Of a DNA stretch of 34,984 nucleotides, positions 1-10,448 are shown piece after piece. This DNA comes from Chromera velia (taxonomy: Eukaryota > Sar > Chromeraceae): NCBI GenBank assembly GCA_018398765.1, contig JAHBMJ010001147.1:1-34984 (forward strand), written 5' to 3'. Under the pieces are notes generated by a model. The model did no database searches. It was not told the DNA's origin and saw only the letters and a program-made list of their open reading frames with translations. The translations under genes were made by a program, and so were the position numbers. Within the stretch, counting starts at the first letter, position 1; every line of letters starts with the position of its first letter.

Positions 1-150
1 GACTGACTGACTGACTGACTGACTGACTGACCGAGTGACTGATTGACTGACTAAAGAATTGACTAACTGAAGGATTGACTGACCGGCAAGCAAACGAGTG
101 GAATAACCGACTGACTGACCGACCGACCGAACCACTGACTGACAGAAGTA
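1..150. repeat. Degenerate GACT tetranucleotide repeat
   Basis: The first 30 bases are uninterrupted GACT units. The motif then decays through GATT, GACC and AACT variants out to about position 150. It is cut by the window edge, so its full length is unknown. Similar CAGT/CAGG-type repeats recur in an intron of the LHC gene near 18940-19215. Confidence 0.9.
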
Positions 151-1059
151 AAATCCCGATCGATTGATTGAGAAACAGTCTGGAAGAAAAATGAAATTTA
201 ACGCGAGTCGACGGGATAGGGGGAATGTCCGAAGTTCGGCCCTTGCGGCGCCGATCTTGGAATATCCCGCCGCCGCGCGCAGTAAAGTTAGACCCGGTCA
301 GGAAGTGCGTGACCGTGCGCGAATGCGAACGACTGAGAGCAAAATGCAAAACGTGCAATTAAGCTCAAAAAGTAATTCTTCACATACATGCAGAAAAATA
401 AATGAAAGAGACTTGGATCGGAAAGAAATATTCAGAAGTACCAGGAGTGGGAATGGTGGACTGTCAGACTTTCTCTCCTGTAGGTACTGGACTGAAGTAC
501 TGACTGACTGAACTTATTGTCTCACCTAGCAGTAATATATTGCAATAGACCGTAGTGGACGGAAGGGAGCCAGTAGACCAAACTAGACTGGACGGGACAC
601 AAACTTCGATCTGACGGGGTCCCCCCCCCCCGTCCAAAAGAGATTTTACACCCCTATGGGATGCAGCATACACGAAAAAACCCTCAATCATCATAGGCAA
701 ACAACTGTTGTTCAAATGTTGTAAGAGTGTTGCACAGGGTGTTGGATTGAAAACCATATACTTTTCAGTTGATAAATAAAAAAAATAAAAGATTGTAAAC
801 TTGTTTTTTTCTTTTTTTTTTTTTTTATGGAGTGCAGAGCCTAGACGCACAGTAAGAGCTAACACTAAGATGCATAGCTAGCTAGATGCACAGTGACGTA
901 CGGTAGATACAAATTGCAGGCAGACAGATGGCTACAGTAGTGGGGAAAGCAGAGTTGCAATGCATTGATTGCATAATTTGGATTGCATGCAAAGACGGAT
1001 TTCAAAGAGGTATAAGGAAGTTGGCATCGTGGACATGCAAACATAAGTAAACATTTGAG
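151..1059. other. Gene-free stretch
   Basis: I see no supportable gene. The open frames here are short, lack recognisable motifs and do not continue across plausible splice sites. The stretch contains a C10 run near 620-630, a T-rich run near 804-827, and AT-rich sequence. Confidence 0.5.
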
Positions 1060-1400
1060 TCAGTAGAGCCGAAGGGCCCGGTAGGTACCGGTAGGGCCCG
1101 GGGGCGCCCCCAGATTAATCCGGCTGTCCGTTAGGGCAGCCAGGCGCCGCCCCCAGCTCGTTTTTGAAAGGTTATTGAGCGACCTGGGAGCAAATATCCT
1201 GGGTGCTCGTGAGGGCACCGAGGGGCGGCGATGGGCGGCCGACGCGCGCAGTGCGGCCGGCGCAGCGTGCATGGGCGGCGCGCGGCCCCTTCATGCATTG
1301 GTGAGTGCCTCGATCGAGCGCGGGCTTTGCATGGAGCTCGGCTGCGGCCCGCCGGGTCTCCGCGCGCGCGCTTTTCGCCGCGCAGTTCTCGAATGAAAAA
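1060..1400. promoter_or_regulatory. GC-rich island upstream of the secreted-protein gene
   Basis: This block is much richer in GC and CpG than its surroundings, with runs such as GGGCCCGGGGGCGCCCCC and repeated GCGCGC. It ends about 250 bases before the ATG at 1648. A comparable GC/CpG block sits upstream of the LHC and UAP genes at 17760-17890. A promoter-associated island is therefore inferred. No TATA box or initiator could be assigned, and the overlapping open frames on both strands are a by-product of the base composition. Confidence 0.35.
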
Positions 1401-1647
1401 AAGGAAAGAAAGGGGGGAAACTGGGATCACTTGTGACTCATGATACAAACCACGAAATCCGTGGACCACCTGATCCCCCCTTGCTGAACAGTTGCCTCAA
1501 ACCATTAAGCGGTCTTTCCCCTTTGGCGTCTTTGGACCCACTTGCGCGTTCCTACAGTGACCTGCTTTTGAGATCAAAGATTGATTCCAAGCAGTCAACC
1601 ATCTACCCCTTTCCTATCTCCTTAAGACTCGAAAATACAATCGGAAG

Positions 1648-2233
1648 ATGACCTCTTCTTCTCGTGTCATCACTCTTCTTCTGGCTCTTTGCCTGGCCTG
1701 TCTGAAGACCTCTCAAGCTGCTCTGTCTCTGAATCAGACTGATGAAGCCTTTGCCGTCTCCTCCTTCGACCCTTCAAATCAAGAGAAGCGCATCAGGGTG
1801 GGAGGACCTCGGAGGTGCCCTCCTGGTTGCACCTACGACCCCTGCAGCCTCCTTGACTTGGACGGCAACTGTCAGCCTGGCTGTGACTGTGCGCCCCCCG
1901 GAAGACGTTTGGACTCTCAGTCTGACGACACTGAGACCTTCGACTCTGACAACTCCGAGATCCTCCCAGAGACAGAGACAGGAGAGGTCTTCACAGAGGA
2001 GACGGACGAGGACGACGAGGCCCCAACCAGATCCCTGCAGCTGAGGGGATCAACCAGAGGGATTCCCATTCCCCCGCCAAGACCCCAACCCATCAGACCC
2101 CAATTCAGAAAGTGCAACTGCATGTGTGAGTTCGTTCTGACAGATTAGTCGATCTGTCTTCCCTCTTTGTATCCTTCCCTTTCGCTTCGCCTTCCCCGTT
2201 CCTCCCCCCTTTGTACTGTCCAACTCGCGTGTC

Positions 2234-2285
<52 letters not shown>

Positions 2286-2350
2286 TGTGTTTCTGAGGAT
2301 GTGCGTGCGTGCGTGCATGTGCGTATGTGCGTGCAGTGTGTATGTATGCA

Positions 2351-2386
<36 letters not shown>

Positions 2387-3265
2387 CGTGTGTGTGTGAT
2401 TGTGTATGCAGTGCGTGTTTGTGTGTGTAGTCCGTCCACCTGTCTTGTCTGCCCGCTATCTACATGCTTGTCTGTTTGTTCGACTGTTTCTCTTGTCCAC
2501 TGCCTCCGAGCCTGCCTGTCGCCTCCCTGCCTGTCTGTCAACTTGCCTGGGACTGTGTTTGTGAGTGTGTACGCGCGTGCGTGAGTGAGGGAGTGAGTGG
2601 CAGTGTTTATGGTGTAGGTATGTCTGTGTGTATCTCTTCATGACTCGTCTCCTTTTTCTGACTGCAGGCTGCAACACCATCAACAGCCGCAACGAGTGCC
2701 AGGGGGTGGCCAGATACGCTGGGTACAGGACGGGCTACTTCGACTGCAACTCCCTCGGTCAGTTGCTTCCTGTGTGTATGACAGTGGATCGAGAGGAAAG
2801 AAAGGGCAGGTGCAGAGAAGGGAGGTCTGACTGAAAAGACACTCTTTCTCCGAGAGAGAAGGACCAAAAGGAAACGACAGCAAACCAGCCCTTTTGTAAC
2901 TGAGTGCCTCAAACTTGAAGAGAAGCATCGCAGTCTGTCTGTCTTCCCTCGGGGAGGAAGACTGGAAAAAATAAAAATATGCGACTGGATGTTTTGTCTT
3001 GTGTGTGGATACGTGCGTAAATGTGCCCCATGCAGCTCGAAGTTTGTGAGAGACAAATTGGATCATTTACACACTTCTTTCCATTCCGTTCACATGCGCG
3101 TGTTTTTTTTGTGTGTGCGTTCCACTTTTTCAACTCATTTATCGATAGGTCTTTGATCTCACATTCTGCTTCTTTGGGCGTGCAGCTGCCGACAGAGCAT
3201 GCCTGAGATGGTCGTCTAGGTGCAGCCGCCAGGGATTTACTCACATCGACGCCACCCACGGGTAG
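1648..3265 (+). CDS. Small secreted cysteine-rich protein (three exons)
   Basis: Proposed exons are 1648-2125, 2668-2757 and 3186-3265 (stop TAG), joined by GTGAGT..GCAG and GTCAGT..GCAG introns in consistent phase 1. The product is 215 aa. Residues 1-24 form a clear signal peptide (basic start, Leu-rich core, SQA cleavage context), so the protein should enter the secretory pathway. A first Cys cluster follows with spacing C-x3-C-x4-C-x8-C-x3-C-x-C. Then come a strongly acidic Asp/Glu/Thr linker, a Pro-rich stretch, and a second cluster that starts CNCMCC across the exon 1-2 junction. Fourteen cysteines remain after the signal, an even number consistent with disulfides. No family is recognised. 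The exon 1 frame read alone would run into the intron and stop at 2148, so the splice is what recovers the conserved-looking Cys-rich C-terminus. The ATG follows AAG, an acceptable start context. Role unknown; extracellular matrix, wall or vesicle cargo is only a guess. Confidence 0.7.
2239..2430. repeat. (CT)n/(GT)n compound microsatellite in intron 1
   Basis: A run of CT dinucleotides passes directly into GT dinucleotides, then into GTGC and GTAT variants. It lies entirely inside intron 1 of the secreted-protein gene, and the long open frames through it are repeat artefacts. Confidence 0.9.
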
Positions 3266-3665
3266 ACATGCAGACAGACTCAGTGCCGTATTTAGATGGA
3301 GACTCGTGATGGATGACTGTGTGGAGGGCATGTTGCTAGGCTGGCTGCTTAAAGAAAGGGTGAAAAAGAAAGCCACTGCTGAAAAACATGACGGAGGGAC
3401 GGTAAGATTCGAAACTTCTTTCTTTGGGACACCTACTGTGCTGAGTTCTCTACAGTACACGACGTCGAAAGGAAGGGAACAAATGCCGACGGAGAAAAGA
3501 AACGAAAAGACGGAGGGAGAAAATGAAGATGGGCTTTGCCGTCTGCACCGTAAGAAACGCATGATGGATGCTCCTCACATCCACATACAAGCAAATGTCG
3601 GGACACGTTCAGCTGGAGAAATGCTCCACTGTTTGTGTGCTTGTGTATCTCTCTGCGTCTGATTT
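3266..3665. other. 3' flank of the secreted-protein gene
   Basis: No gene is supportable. It presumably includes the 3' untranslated region; no clear polyadenylation signal could be chosen. Confidence 0.4.
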
Positions 3666-3851
3666 TTGCATATTTCTGTGTCCTTCTGTGTGTCTGTCTG
3701 TCTGTCTGTCTGTCTGTGTGTTCTTTCTTTCTTTCTTGCTTTCTTTCTGTGTTTCTTTCCTTCCTTCCTTCCTTCCTTCCTTCCTGTCTTTCTTTCTTTC
3801 TTTCTTTCTTTCTCTCTTTTCTTTCTTTCTTTCTTTCTTTCTTTGTTTGTT

Positions 3852-3883
<32 letters not shown>

Positions 3884-4026
3884 TCCTTCTTTCTTTCTTT
3901 CTTTCTTTCTTTTCTTTCTTTTCTTTCTTTCTTTCTTTTCTTTCCTTCTTTCTTTCTTTTCTTTCTTTCTTTCTTTCTTTCTTTCTTTTCTTTCTTTTCT
4001 TTCTTTCTTTCTTTCTTTTCTTTCCT

Positions 4027-4060
<34 letters not shown>

Positions 4061-4185
4061 TTTCTTTCTTTCTTTCTTTCTTTCTCTTGTTTGTTTGTTC
4101 CTTTGTTCCTTTGTTCCTTTGTTTCTTTTCTTTCTTTTTTTCTTTCTTTCTTTCTTTCTTTTTTCCTTCCTTTCTTCCTTTCTCC

Positions 4186-4220
<35 letters not shown>

Positions 4221-4311
4221 TTCTTTCTTTCCTTCTTTCCTTCCTTTCTCCCTTTCTTTTCTTTCTTTCTTTCTTTCTTTCTTCCTTTCTTTCTTTCTTT
4301 CTTTCTTTCTT

Positions 4312-4346
<35 letters not shown>

Positions 4347-4366
4347 TTCTGTCTTTCTTTCTTCTG
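3666..4366. repeat. 0.7-kb polypyrimidine microsatellite, mainly (CTTT)n
   Basis: For roughly 650 bases the + strand is almost entirely C and T, dominated by CTTT units with CCTT and CTTTT variants. (TCTG)n blocks flank it on both sides (about 3690-3718 and 4312-4345), and there is a short GTTCCTTT interlude near 4093-4125. Open frames of up to 346 codons on the + strand and 268 on the - strand cross it, but they are only Phe/Leu/Ser or Lys/Glu/Arg repeats and are not genes. Confidence 0.95.
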
Positions 4367-5470
4367 CACGCTTTTGGCCACCGGTCTCCAGCGTGAGTGA
4401 GTTCAACACAGAATTAAGGAAGGGAGCGAACTTTAGTGAGCTGGTACGTTGGTTGCCTGTCTACCGTCCGGCTGCTGTGTATGCTTGCTCGATGGATCGA
4501 TGGTTGACACTTGCTGATTCAATGGAGGAGTCACAAGATCGCCCGCGTCGCGCTGCCCTGACAACCTCTTTTCTGCAACGTCATGCTTTTCTGCTTCCTT
4601 GGTTGTAAGTTTGATCGATTCTTTGAAGTCGGATACGCGCCCGCGTTGCGCTTGGTAGAGAGGGCTTTGCACAGGTTTGAATTGGTTTCGCTTTTTTTTT
4701 TTTTTTTTCGAAGCTACTTTTATTGGTCAGGACAGACATCGAAGTCTTACAAACCAGTCGCTTCGTGATCAGTAATCGAGCAAAGAGAGAGATCGATCGA
4801 ATTGTACAAAAGGTCAAAAAAGTGGCTGTTTGGACTTGAGGGATGGAGTTGGAAGGACTGTCTGGGTTTGACTCTTTCTCGATTTGATAGAAGAACGACC
4901 TGCGTTCCATCAACTGCATGACCCTCAACTTCACTCTTTGTTTTTGACCTTATCTTTGATTTGAACATTGATCTCCCGAAATATCTCAAAAGAAAGCTTT
5001 CGGTTGGAACTTGAAATGCATGACCATATTCATGAGCATTGTACATCATATCTAGCATCATACTTAGGCATAATCTCTAGGCATAATCTACTAATGTTGC
5101 ATCGCATCAATCATTAGCAGTGAGCTGGTACTAGCCTGGTAGGGTAATTTTGAAGCTAGTTCTGAAGTTGTTCGTTTGAACAACGCTGGGAACGATGTAG
5201 CGACGTAGAATAACAGTCATAACAAGTAATTAATAAGTAATAAGCGATAAAGTTCCGTGTTATGGTAATGGTTTTTTCCGGGGGTTTTTCTTATACATTT
5301 GTTCCATAAATTTTTTTTTTATCTTAGTTCTCTCTCGATCTACTATACAAATAATTAATTTCAATTTCCTATAAGTTTTATAGATGTTTGTACATCTGAC
5401 AACAGTGTTAGCCTACTCCTGGCAGTAGACCGCAGGGAACCCGAAACATAAATCATAATCCTAATCCTAG
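4367..5470. other. Gene-free stretch up to the retrotransposon
   Basis: No coding region is supportable. A T18 run near 4691-4708 and AT-rich sequence near 5220-5360 are visible. The bases just before 5471 are the left genomic flank of the chromovirus insertion. Confidence 0.5.
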
Positions 5471-5475
5471 AGCTT
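5471..5475. repeat. Target-site duplication, left copy (AGCTT)
   Basis: AGCTT immediately precedes the left LTR and is repeated exactly after the right LTR at 12843-12847. A five-base duplication is usual for Ty3/gypsy integrase. Confidence 0.9.
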
Positions 5476-5757
5476 TGTAGTACTGATGCCTGGCGCTGCC
5501 AACGTGTCATCGCCTGATTGTCATCGCCTGATTATCGCGCCGCCGCGTGTTTGACGCACGCGCTTAGTCTGCCGGCCTGCCTCAGTCTGCATGCTTTTGC
5601 TGCATGCGTCTTTTCACAGACTGACACCGGTGTTGTGATGTATTGTGGTTTATGGAGAAACAACAATGTCTAGAAGAAGAACCGAACGATCAGTTCTTTT
5701 GTGGGTCCTATGAATGGCTCTAGAAATCCTCCCTAGTTATCTCTTAGCAAACTTACA
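5476..5757 (+). repeat. Chromovirus 5' LTR (282 bp)
   Basis: It begins TG and ends CA, with matching TGTA/TACA tips. It aligns end to end and without gaps to 12561-12842. I count 14 differences by eye, 12 of them transitions in which this copy has C or G and the other has T or A. Confidence 0.95.
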
Positions 5758-5771
5758 GGGTAGCAGAAGCC
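5758..5771 (+). promoter_or_regulatory. Primer binding site, tRNA-iMet-like
   Basis: GGGTAGCAGAAGC directly abuts the 5' LTR. Eukaryotic initiator tRNA-Met commonly ends in a sequence complementary to TGGTAGCAGAG, so about ten bases match. A perfect AGCCTC/GAGGCT inverted pair with a nine-base loop follows at once (5768-5788) and could fold in the genomic RNA. Confidence 0.65.
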
Positions 5772-5979
5772 TCGTTCGACCAGAGGCTATCGTTAATCAA
5801 ATCCATTTGTATTGTGGTTGCACTGAATGGCTGAAGGGACATTCAGTCAGTTTGTTACTCAGTCCGAGTGCAACGCACAGTTCCAAGAGCTGCACCAGGA
5901 ACTTCTCTTGCAGCGTTCTGTGATATAGAGGCTGGCAGATGAAGTTCGGGAGCCACGTACGCAAGTTATACTTCCGATC

Positions 5980-6828
5980 ATGGCCGCTGGAGTGGAGACG
6001 TCTGCCGATGAACATCCTCTGTTGCGCGACGGAGAACTGCCTCAAGCCTGCAAGGTGAGGGAGCCCTCCATCTTTGCAGGGGATCGGCATGAAGTCTCTG
6101 ACTAGCTCAGAGACATGAAGGAGTATTGCCAGGGCACGGGAGTGTCGGAGAGTCGATGGCTCTTTGTTTCGAAGAGCTATCTGTCGAAGACTCTGAAAAA
6201 GTGGGTCCATCGGAAGCAGAAAAGCACAACTCCCTTCTGTTCCTTCCAAAACTTCGCAGAGGCATTGAAAAAGAGATACATCGACCCGCTTGAGCAGGAT
6301 CACCGCAGGGATGCACTGGAGGAGCTCCAATACTCGAAAGCACAGGGCATGGAGAGCTTTGGGGACGCCTTCCTGGACCTGGTGGAAGAGATCAAAGACA
6401 TATCGACCCCTGCTGATCTCATCCACATCTTCAAAAAGGCCATCCCCGACCCGATTTGCCTCGAGGTGAACAAGAAAGCTCCTTCCAGTCTTGAGGAGGC
6501 AGTGGAGGCGGCTTGTATCGCAGCGGAGACTTTGGAAGGAAGGGGTGGGAACCGAAAGAGGCATGCTCAGACTGGGGGCAGCAGACCGAACAGAAAGCAC
6601 CAGGGTGGGTCGAACTCTGACGGACCTGTTCCTATGCAGCTGGACGCTGTATGCTCTCTTTCTTCAAAAGAGAGAGCCGAACAAGCACGGTGCTTCCTCT
6701 GTAAGCAGAAGGGACATGAGAAGAAAGATTGTCTATCCTTGTTGTCTTTGCAGAGGAGGTTCGGGTCAAATGTTCCCAGACTGCAGCAGCCGTACGGAAG
6801 AAGGCCATGGGGTCCTTCGGGACCGTAG
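5980..6828 (+). pseudogene. gag: Chromovirus gag with CCHC zinc knuckle, broken
   Basis: This encodes the structural Gag protein that would assemble the cytoplasmic particle. The best start is the ATG at 5980 (ATCATGG context). The frame is open to a TAG at 6103-6105, where a Trp (TGG) is likely ancestral, and then continues from 6106. The segment from 6115 has a Gag capsid-like body and a zinc knuckle of form C-x2-C-x4-H-x4-C at residues 193-206 of that segment, preceded by an Arg/Gly/Asn-rich basic stretch. A second TAG at 6826-6828 lies in a Gly/Pro/Arg linker that continues in the same frame, through TAGs at 6889 and 6961, into the protease. Gag and Pol were therefore probably fused. Confidence 0.85.
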
Positions 6829-7641
6829 AGACCCGCGTATGGTGGTCAGGGAGGTCCACCTCTTGGCGCCGGCGGTGGAAAAGGACGATAGATGTGGATG
6901 CCAGTCAGATGGACAGGACCACCGCGTAGCTCTCCACCGAATGCGCAGAGAGGTCGCCCATAGGGGAGGCAGAGAGGGCATGCTTGGAATAGCCGTGCAG
7001 CTGGTATCCAGACTGCAGGGCAGGAGGGGGATCAGGTTGTTAGAGAAGGAGAGGAAGAATTCTGGTTCCCTGACAATGAGCTCTCGATGAAGATTGAGGG
7101 AGAGCAGCCCACTGACCCCTACATGTACGACCAGGTGAATATGATCGGCGCTGCCAGTGCTGATGGGAAGGTGAAGATGATTCGCTTCCAGGGCACTGTC
7201 GAGGGCATTCCGGTGAGAGTGCTCTTAGACTGTGGGGCGGGGGAGACATTTCTGTCTGCCCAATTCGCTCACGACAAAGGTCTTCCCATCAGGAAGATGC
7301 AAAATTCGCGTCAGTGCAGGGGGGCTATTAAGGGAGAAGACGGGCAGACGGTGGTGACTATGGTCAGCGAGTACACCAGTCCTCTGGCCTTCTTCATTCA
7401 GGGGTACCACCAGAGAATGAAGTTCACCCTGGCTGACCTCGATGACGACTATGATGTCTATCTCGGCATGAAGTGGCTGATCAAACATGAGCCTCGTGTG
7501 CATTGGGGCAAAGGAGAAGTAGAGATTCCAATCCCAGGGGCTCATGGAAGGTCAGTCACTATCAAGTCACAGACACAGACATCTGTCCGTACTCTTTCCA
7601 GCAGAGAGTTCAAAAGAGAGGTCAGGAAGGGCCGTGTGTGA
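6829..7641 (+). pseudogene. pro: Chromovirus protease region (retropepsin)
   Basis: This is in the same frame as gag and is open from 6964 to the TGA at 7639. The aspartic protease signature sits at 7228-7236 in the context LLDCGAGETFLS. The catalytic Asp is followed by Cys where the family usually has Ser or Thr. The second conserved block, DVYLGMKWL, lies about 80 residues later, as in Ty3/gypsy proteases. The TGA at 7639 is probably a mutated CGA, because the frame goes on to the edge of the inserted DNA transposon at 7666. The enzyme would cleave the Gag-Pol polyprotein. Confidence 0.85.
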
Positions 7642-7867
7642 GAGGTGTATCTTTGTAGGTTGGAAACAGGGTTGCCAATTTTTTTGGTGGTAGACAAGCT
7701 TCATTACCGGTAACCGGTAATTACCGGCAGAGTTTGCTGACAGTTGGCAAAGACTTGGCAGAATTCTAACAGTCACTAACACTTTTCAATAACCTAAGTC
7801 CTAGGTTATAGGTCAATCAATCAATCACTTAAGGCTAGACTTAAGGTCAATTTAAAAAGTTAATGCG

Positions 7868-8165
7868 TCATCTGTAGGGACAGCTATGCGGCCAGTGTGC
7901 TTGAAGATGACGCAGATCGAAGCGATGGGTCCCGTCTTGCACTTGGCGCCCAAAGACAGAGAACCGCTGTTCGGCCTCCCCAGGCGCCGGTCGCTCCGGC
8001 GTCTTTTTACAGCCGCGGTGCAGCAGCCGCATCCACCCCTTCCTCTTTCCGTCCGAGACCATCTAGCCCTAGACGCAGCTGCACCATGGGGGGAGCTCGA
8101 AGAGGCAATATTCTTCTTGCTCCTCCGCCCTCAGCAAACCGGGCAGGGGCTGCGCAAGTATAGAG
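7868..8165. other. GC-rich interior block of the hAT-like element
   Basis: This block is clearly richer in GC than the AT-rich arms around it. One + frame (7897-8163) reads 88 codons of Pro/Ala/Ser/Arg-rich sequence, and an overlapping frame also stays open. It could be captured host sequence, as is common in non-autonomous hAT elements, or simply skewed composition. No protein family is recognised. Confidence 0.35.
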
Positions 8166-8428
8166 CCGTAGGCTTACCATCTCCTTGTTTTTCAGAAAGA
8201 AGTAGACTTTTTCCATCTCTTACTTTGATCGTTCTCTAACGATGGTCAAGGCCTGATATACAGAGAAGCAAAACAGTGAGAGATGAAGCAAAGTTAAAAA
8301 AAAGAGTAGTTAATTGTTGGACAGACGCTGTCATAGAGCTGTTAGGACTTTTTATCACTTATAGGGGTGAAGCAATTAAAAATTTATATTTTTTAAATAT
8401 TTTTTTTATTTGTTTTTATGTGTGAATA

Positions 8429-8472
8429 GGCTTTTCAAATGCCAATAAACGGCTTTTCAAATGCCAATAAAC
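8429..8472. repeat. 22-bp tandem duplication inside the hAT-like element
   Basis: The unit GGCTTTTCAAATGCCAATAA plus AC occurs twice back to back without a mismatch. This suggests a recent slippage event after insertion or within the element family. Confidence 0.85.
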
Positions 8473-8641
8473 ACTTAAAAACATGTTTTTGAAGGTTGGC
8501 GCCGCAGGCGAAATTTTTTTTTTTTGGACCCTAATTTTTATTATTTTTTTTGTTGGTAAAAGGAAGGCAGACTGAGGCCATTACCGGTTACCGGCAATTG
8601 CCAGTAGACTAGACCTGTTACCGACCAGAAAAGCAACCCTG

Positions 8642-10448
8642 CTTGGAAATGGTGGAGCCTGATAGTGTGCTGGCCTCTATGCCAATAACCTTGGAGGTAG
8701 AACCCCCAGGTGAGGCGAGAGTGGCAGCGGCGATCAGAGAAGAGACAGAGAAGGAAGTGCCAGAAGGAGAGACAACAGAAGAGAAGGCAGAGAGGGAGAA
8801 GGATAAAATGCTTCATAGGGGGTGGTCAAAAGTTATGAGTGATCCCTCCCTCCACCCTGCAGCTCGATGGGTGGTGGGAGAGTATCGGGACATCTTTTGT
8901 GACGAGATTCCCAAGCTACCCCCAAGACGGTCAGTCAAGTTTGCGATTAATCTGGAGCCTAGACACCCTCCTCCCGCTTGGCCGCCATACCAACTTTCTT
9001 TTGGAGAGCTCGATGAGATGAGGAGACAACTGGATGATCTACTGGCAAAAGGATTCATCCATCCCTCTGTCTCTCCGTTTGCGGTACCAGCCTTCTTTGT
9101 GGTGAAGAAAGATGGAAGTCTATGGATGTGCATCGACTACCGTGCCATCAATAAGATCACGATCAAAGACAAGTACGCGATGCCCAAACCAGAAGAATTG
9201 TTGGACCATCTCCACGGAGTAAAGATTTTTTCGGTCCTTGACATGCGGCAGTTTTTCTATCAGCTTCGTATTCGACTGGGTGACGAACCGAAGACAGCGA
9301 TGTGCACCCGGTATGGCAACTATGAGTGGCTGGTGATGCCTTTTGGGATGTGTAACCCACCGCCGACCAGCCAGCGAGCTATTCAGGTTTGCCTTCGCGA
9401 AGTTCTGGATGACTGCGCATTTGCTTGGATCGATGACGTCCTCGTGTACTCCTTGACGGTCGACCAACATGAAGAGGATTTGCGGAGAGTCCTTGGATGC
9501 CTGAGAAAAGACGAGTATTATGTGAAGATCTCCAAGTACAAATTCTTTGTCCCAAAAGTTGTGTATATCGGGCTGGAGATCTCAGATGTAGGAGTGAGAG
9601 CGAAGCCGAAGAAGGCAGAGCTCGTTCAGACTTGGCCAAAGCCTGAGAACAAACACTAGAACAAATACGAGCTCCGTGTCTTCTTGGGACTGTGCAACTA
9701 GTTTTGAAGATTCATCTACAAGTACAGTCACATCACAGCCCCGCTCACTTCTCTTCTCCAGGCGAAGGTCAAGTTCATTTGGTCAGAGGTCTGTGAAGCA
9801 GCGTTCAAGGAGTTGAAAGAGAAGATTACAGAATTGATTCTTCTCTTTATCCCAGATCCCACCCGCCCTTTCGACTTGTATATTGATGTGTCAGAGAAAG
9901 AGATCTGCATCGCGGCAGCTCTGATGCAGTGAGATCCAAGAGTGAATGGACTGAAAGTTGTAGCCCTTGCTTCCAGGAAGCTCGTTCAGGCTGAGTAGAA
10001 GTATCCGATTCGGGAGAAGGAGCTTCTGGCAGTTGTGTTTGGGGTGAAGACCTTCTGCATTTATGTGAATCACACCACCGTGACGAAGGTCTACTCCGAT
10101 CACGAGAGCTTGAAGTGGCTCGGCACTTCAGGGGGTCTGATAGAAGGCCCCGACAGAGTGAAGAGATGGGCCATCTTCCTGAATGCATTAGGCATTGTTC
10201 CTCAGTACATCCCTGGCTCCAAAGACGTTGTGGCAGACACGCTGTCACGTCGACCGTCTCGAACCAGAACGCAGAAGCAGACAAGAAAGGAGAGGTCTGA
10301 TAAAAAGGAAAGAGACCGAATTGCCCAGGTAGAGAGCACTCGAAAGGTCTGTCCAGATGCAAAGTTTCTGGATCAAGTTAGGAAGGGATACACTCAAGAC
10401 TCTTTTTTCAAGGAGCTCCTTCCTTTCCTCACTCATGCTCCCACCTAA
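8642..10448 (+). pseudogene. pol: Chromovirus reverse transcriptase and RNase H, broken
   Basis: The open part 8643-9659 carries an RT domain. The first catalytic Asp is in FSVLDMRQFF (residue 200 of this segment), the MPFG block is near 232, and the second catalytic pair is WIDD (residues 262-265), where most relatives have an aromatic-x-DD motif such as YLDD. After the TAG at 9657 the same frame continues through stops at 9699, 9705, 9930 and 9996. It gives recognisable connection and RNase H sequence (YPIREKELLAVV, YSDHESLKWL, IPGSKDVVADTLSR), ending at the TAA at 10446. The enzyme would copy element RNA to DNA. Several stops sit where relatives have Gln, Arg or Trp, matching CAG, CGA or TGG changed by single transitions. 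Confidence 0.9.

Larger units (their letters stand above)
7667..8641. mobile_element. hAT-like non-autonomous DNA transposon inserted in pol
   Basis: Perfect 9-bp terminal inverted repeats, CAGGGTTGC and GCAACCCTG, bound 975 bp. The flanks are GTTGGAAA (7659-7666) and CTTGGAAA (8642-8649), an 8-bp target duplication with one mismatch. The TIR sequence and 8-bp duplication are typical of hAT elements. Removing the insert plus one duplication copy (983 bp) joins the protease and RT segments in one frame, which independently supports the boundaries. Sub-terminal TTACCGGTAA-type motifs occur in both ends. There is no transposase. The interior holds a GC-rich block (about 7868-8165) and a 22-bp tandem duplication (8429-8472). 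Confidence 0.85.

Noticed and set aside
164-511. A 115-codon basic frame near the left edge
   Set aside because: No motif, no splice context, and composition unlike the supported exons.
1060-1469. Overlapping frames on both strands in the GC-rich island
   Set aside because: High GC suppresses stops in all frames. Composition is Arg/Ala/Gly/Pro only, and no splice continuity was found.
2145-2692. His/Thr or Cys/Val-rich frames
   Set aside because: Translations of the CT/GT microsatellite inside intron 1.
3568-4608. Long open frames (346 codons on +, 268 on -) across the pyrimidine tract
   Set aside because: They are only repeat translations (Phe/Leu/Ser or Lys/Glu/Arg) and open in several frames at once.
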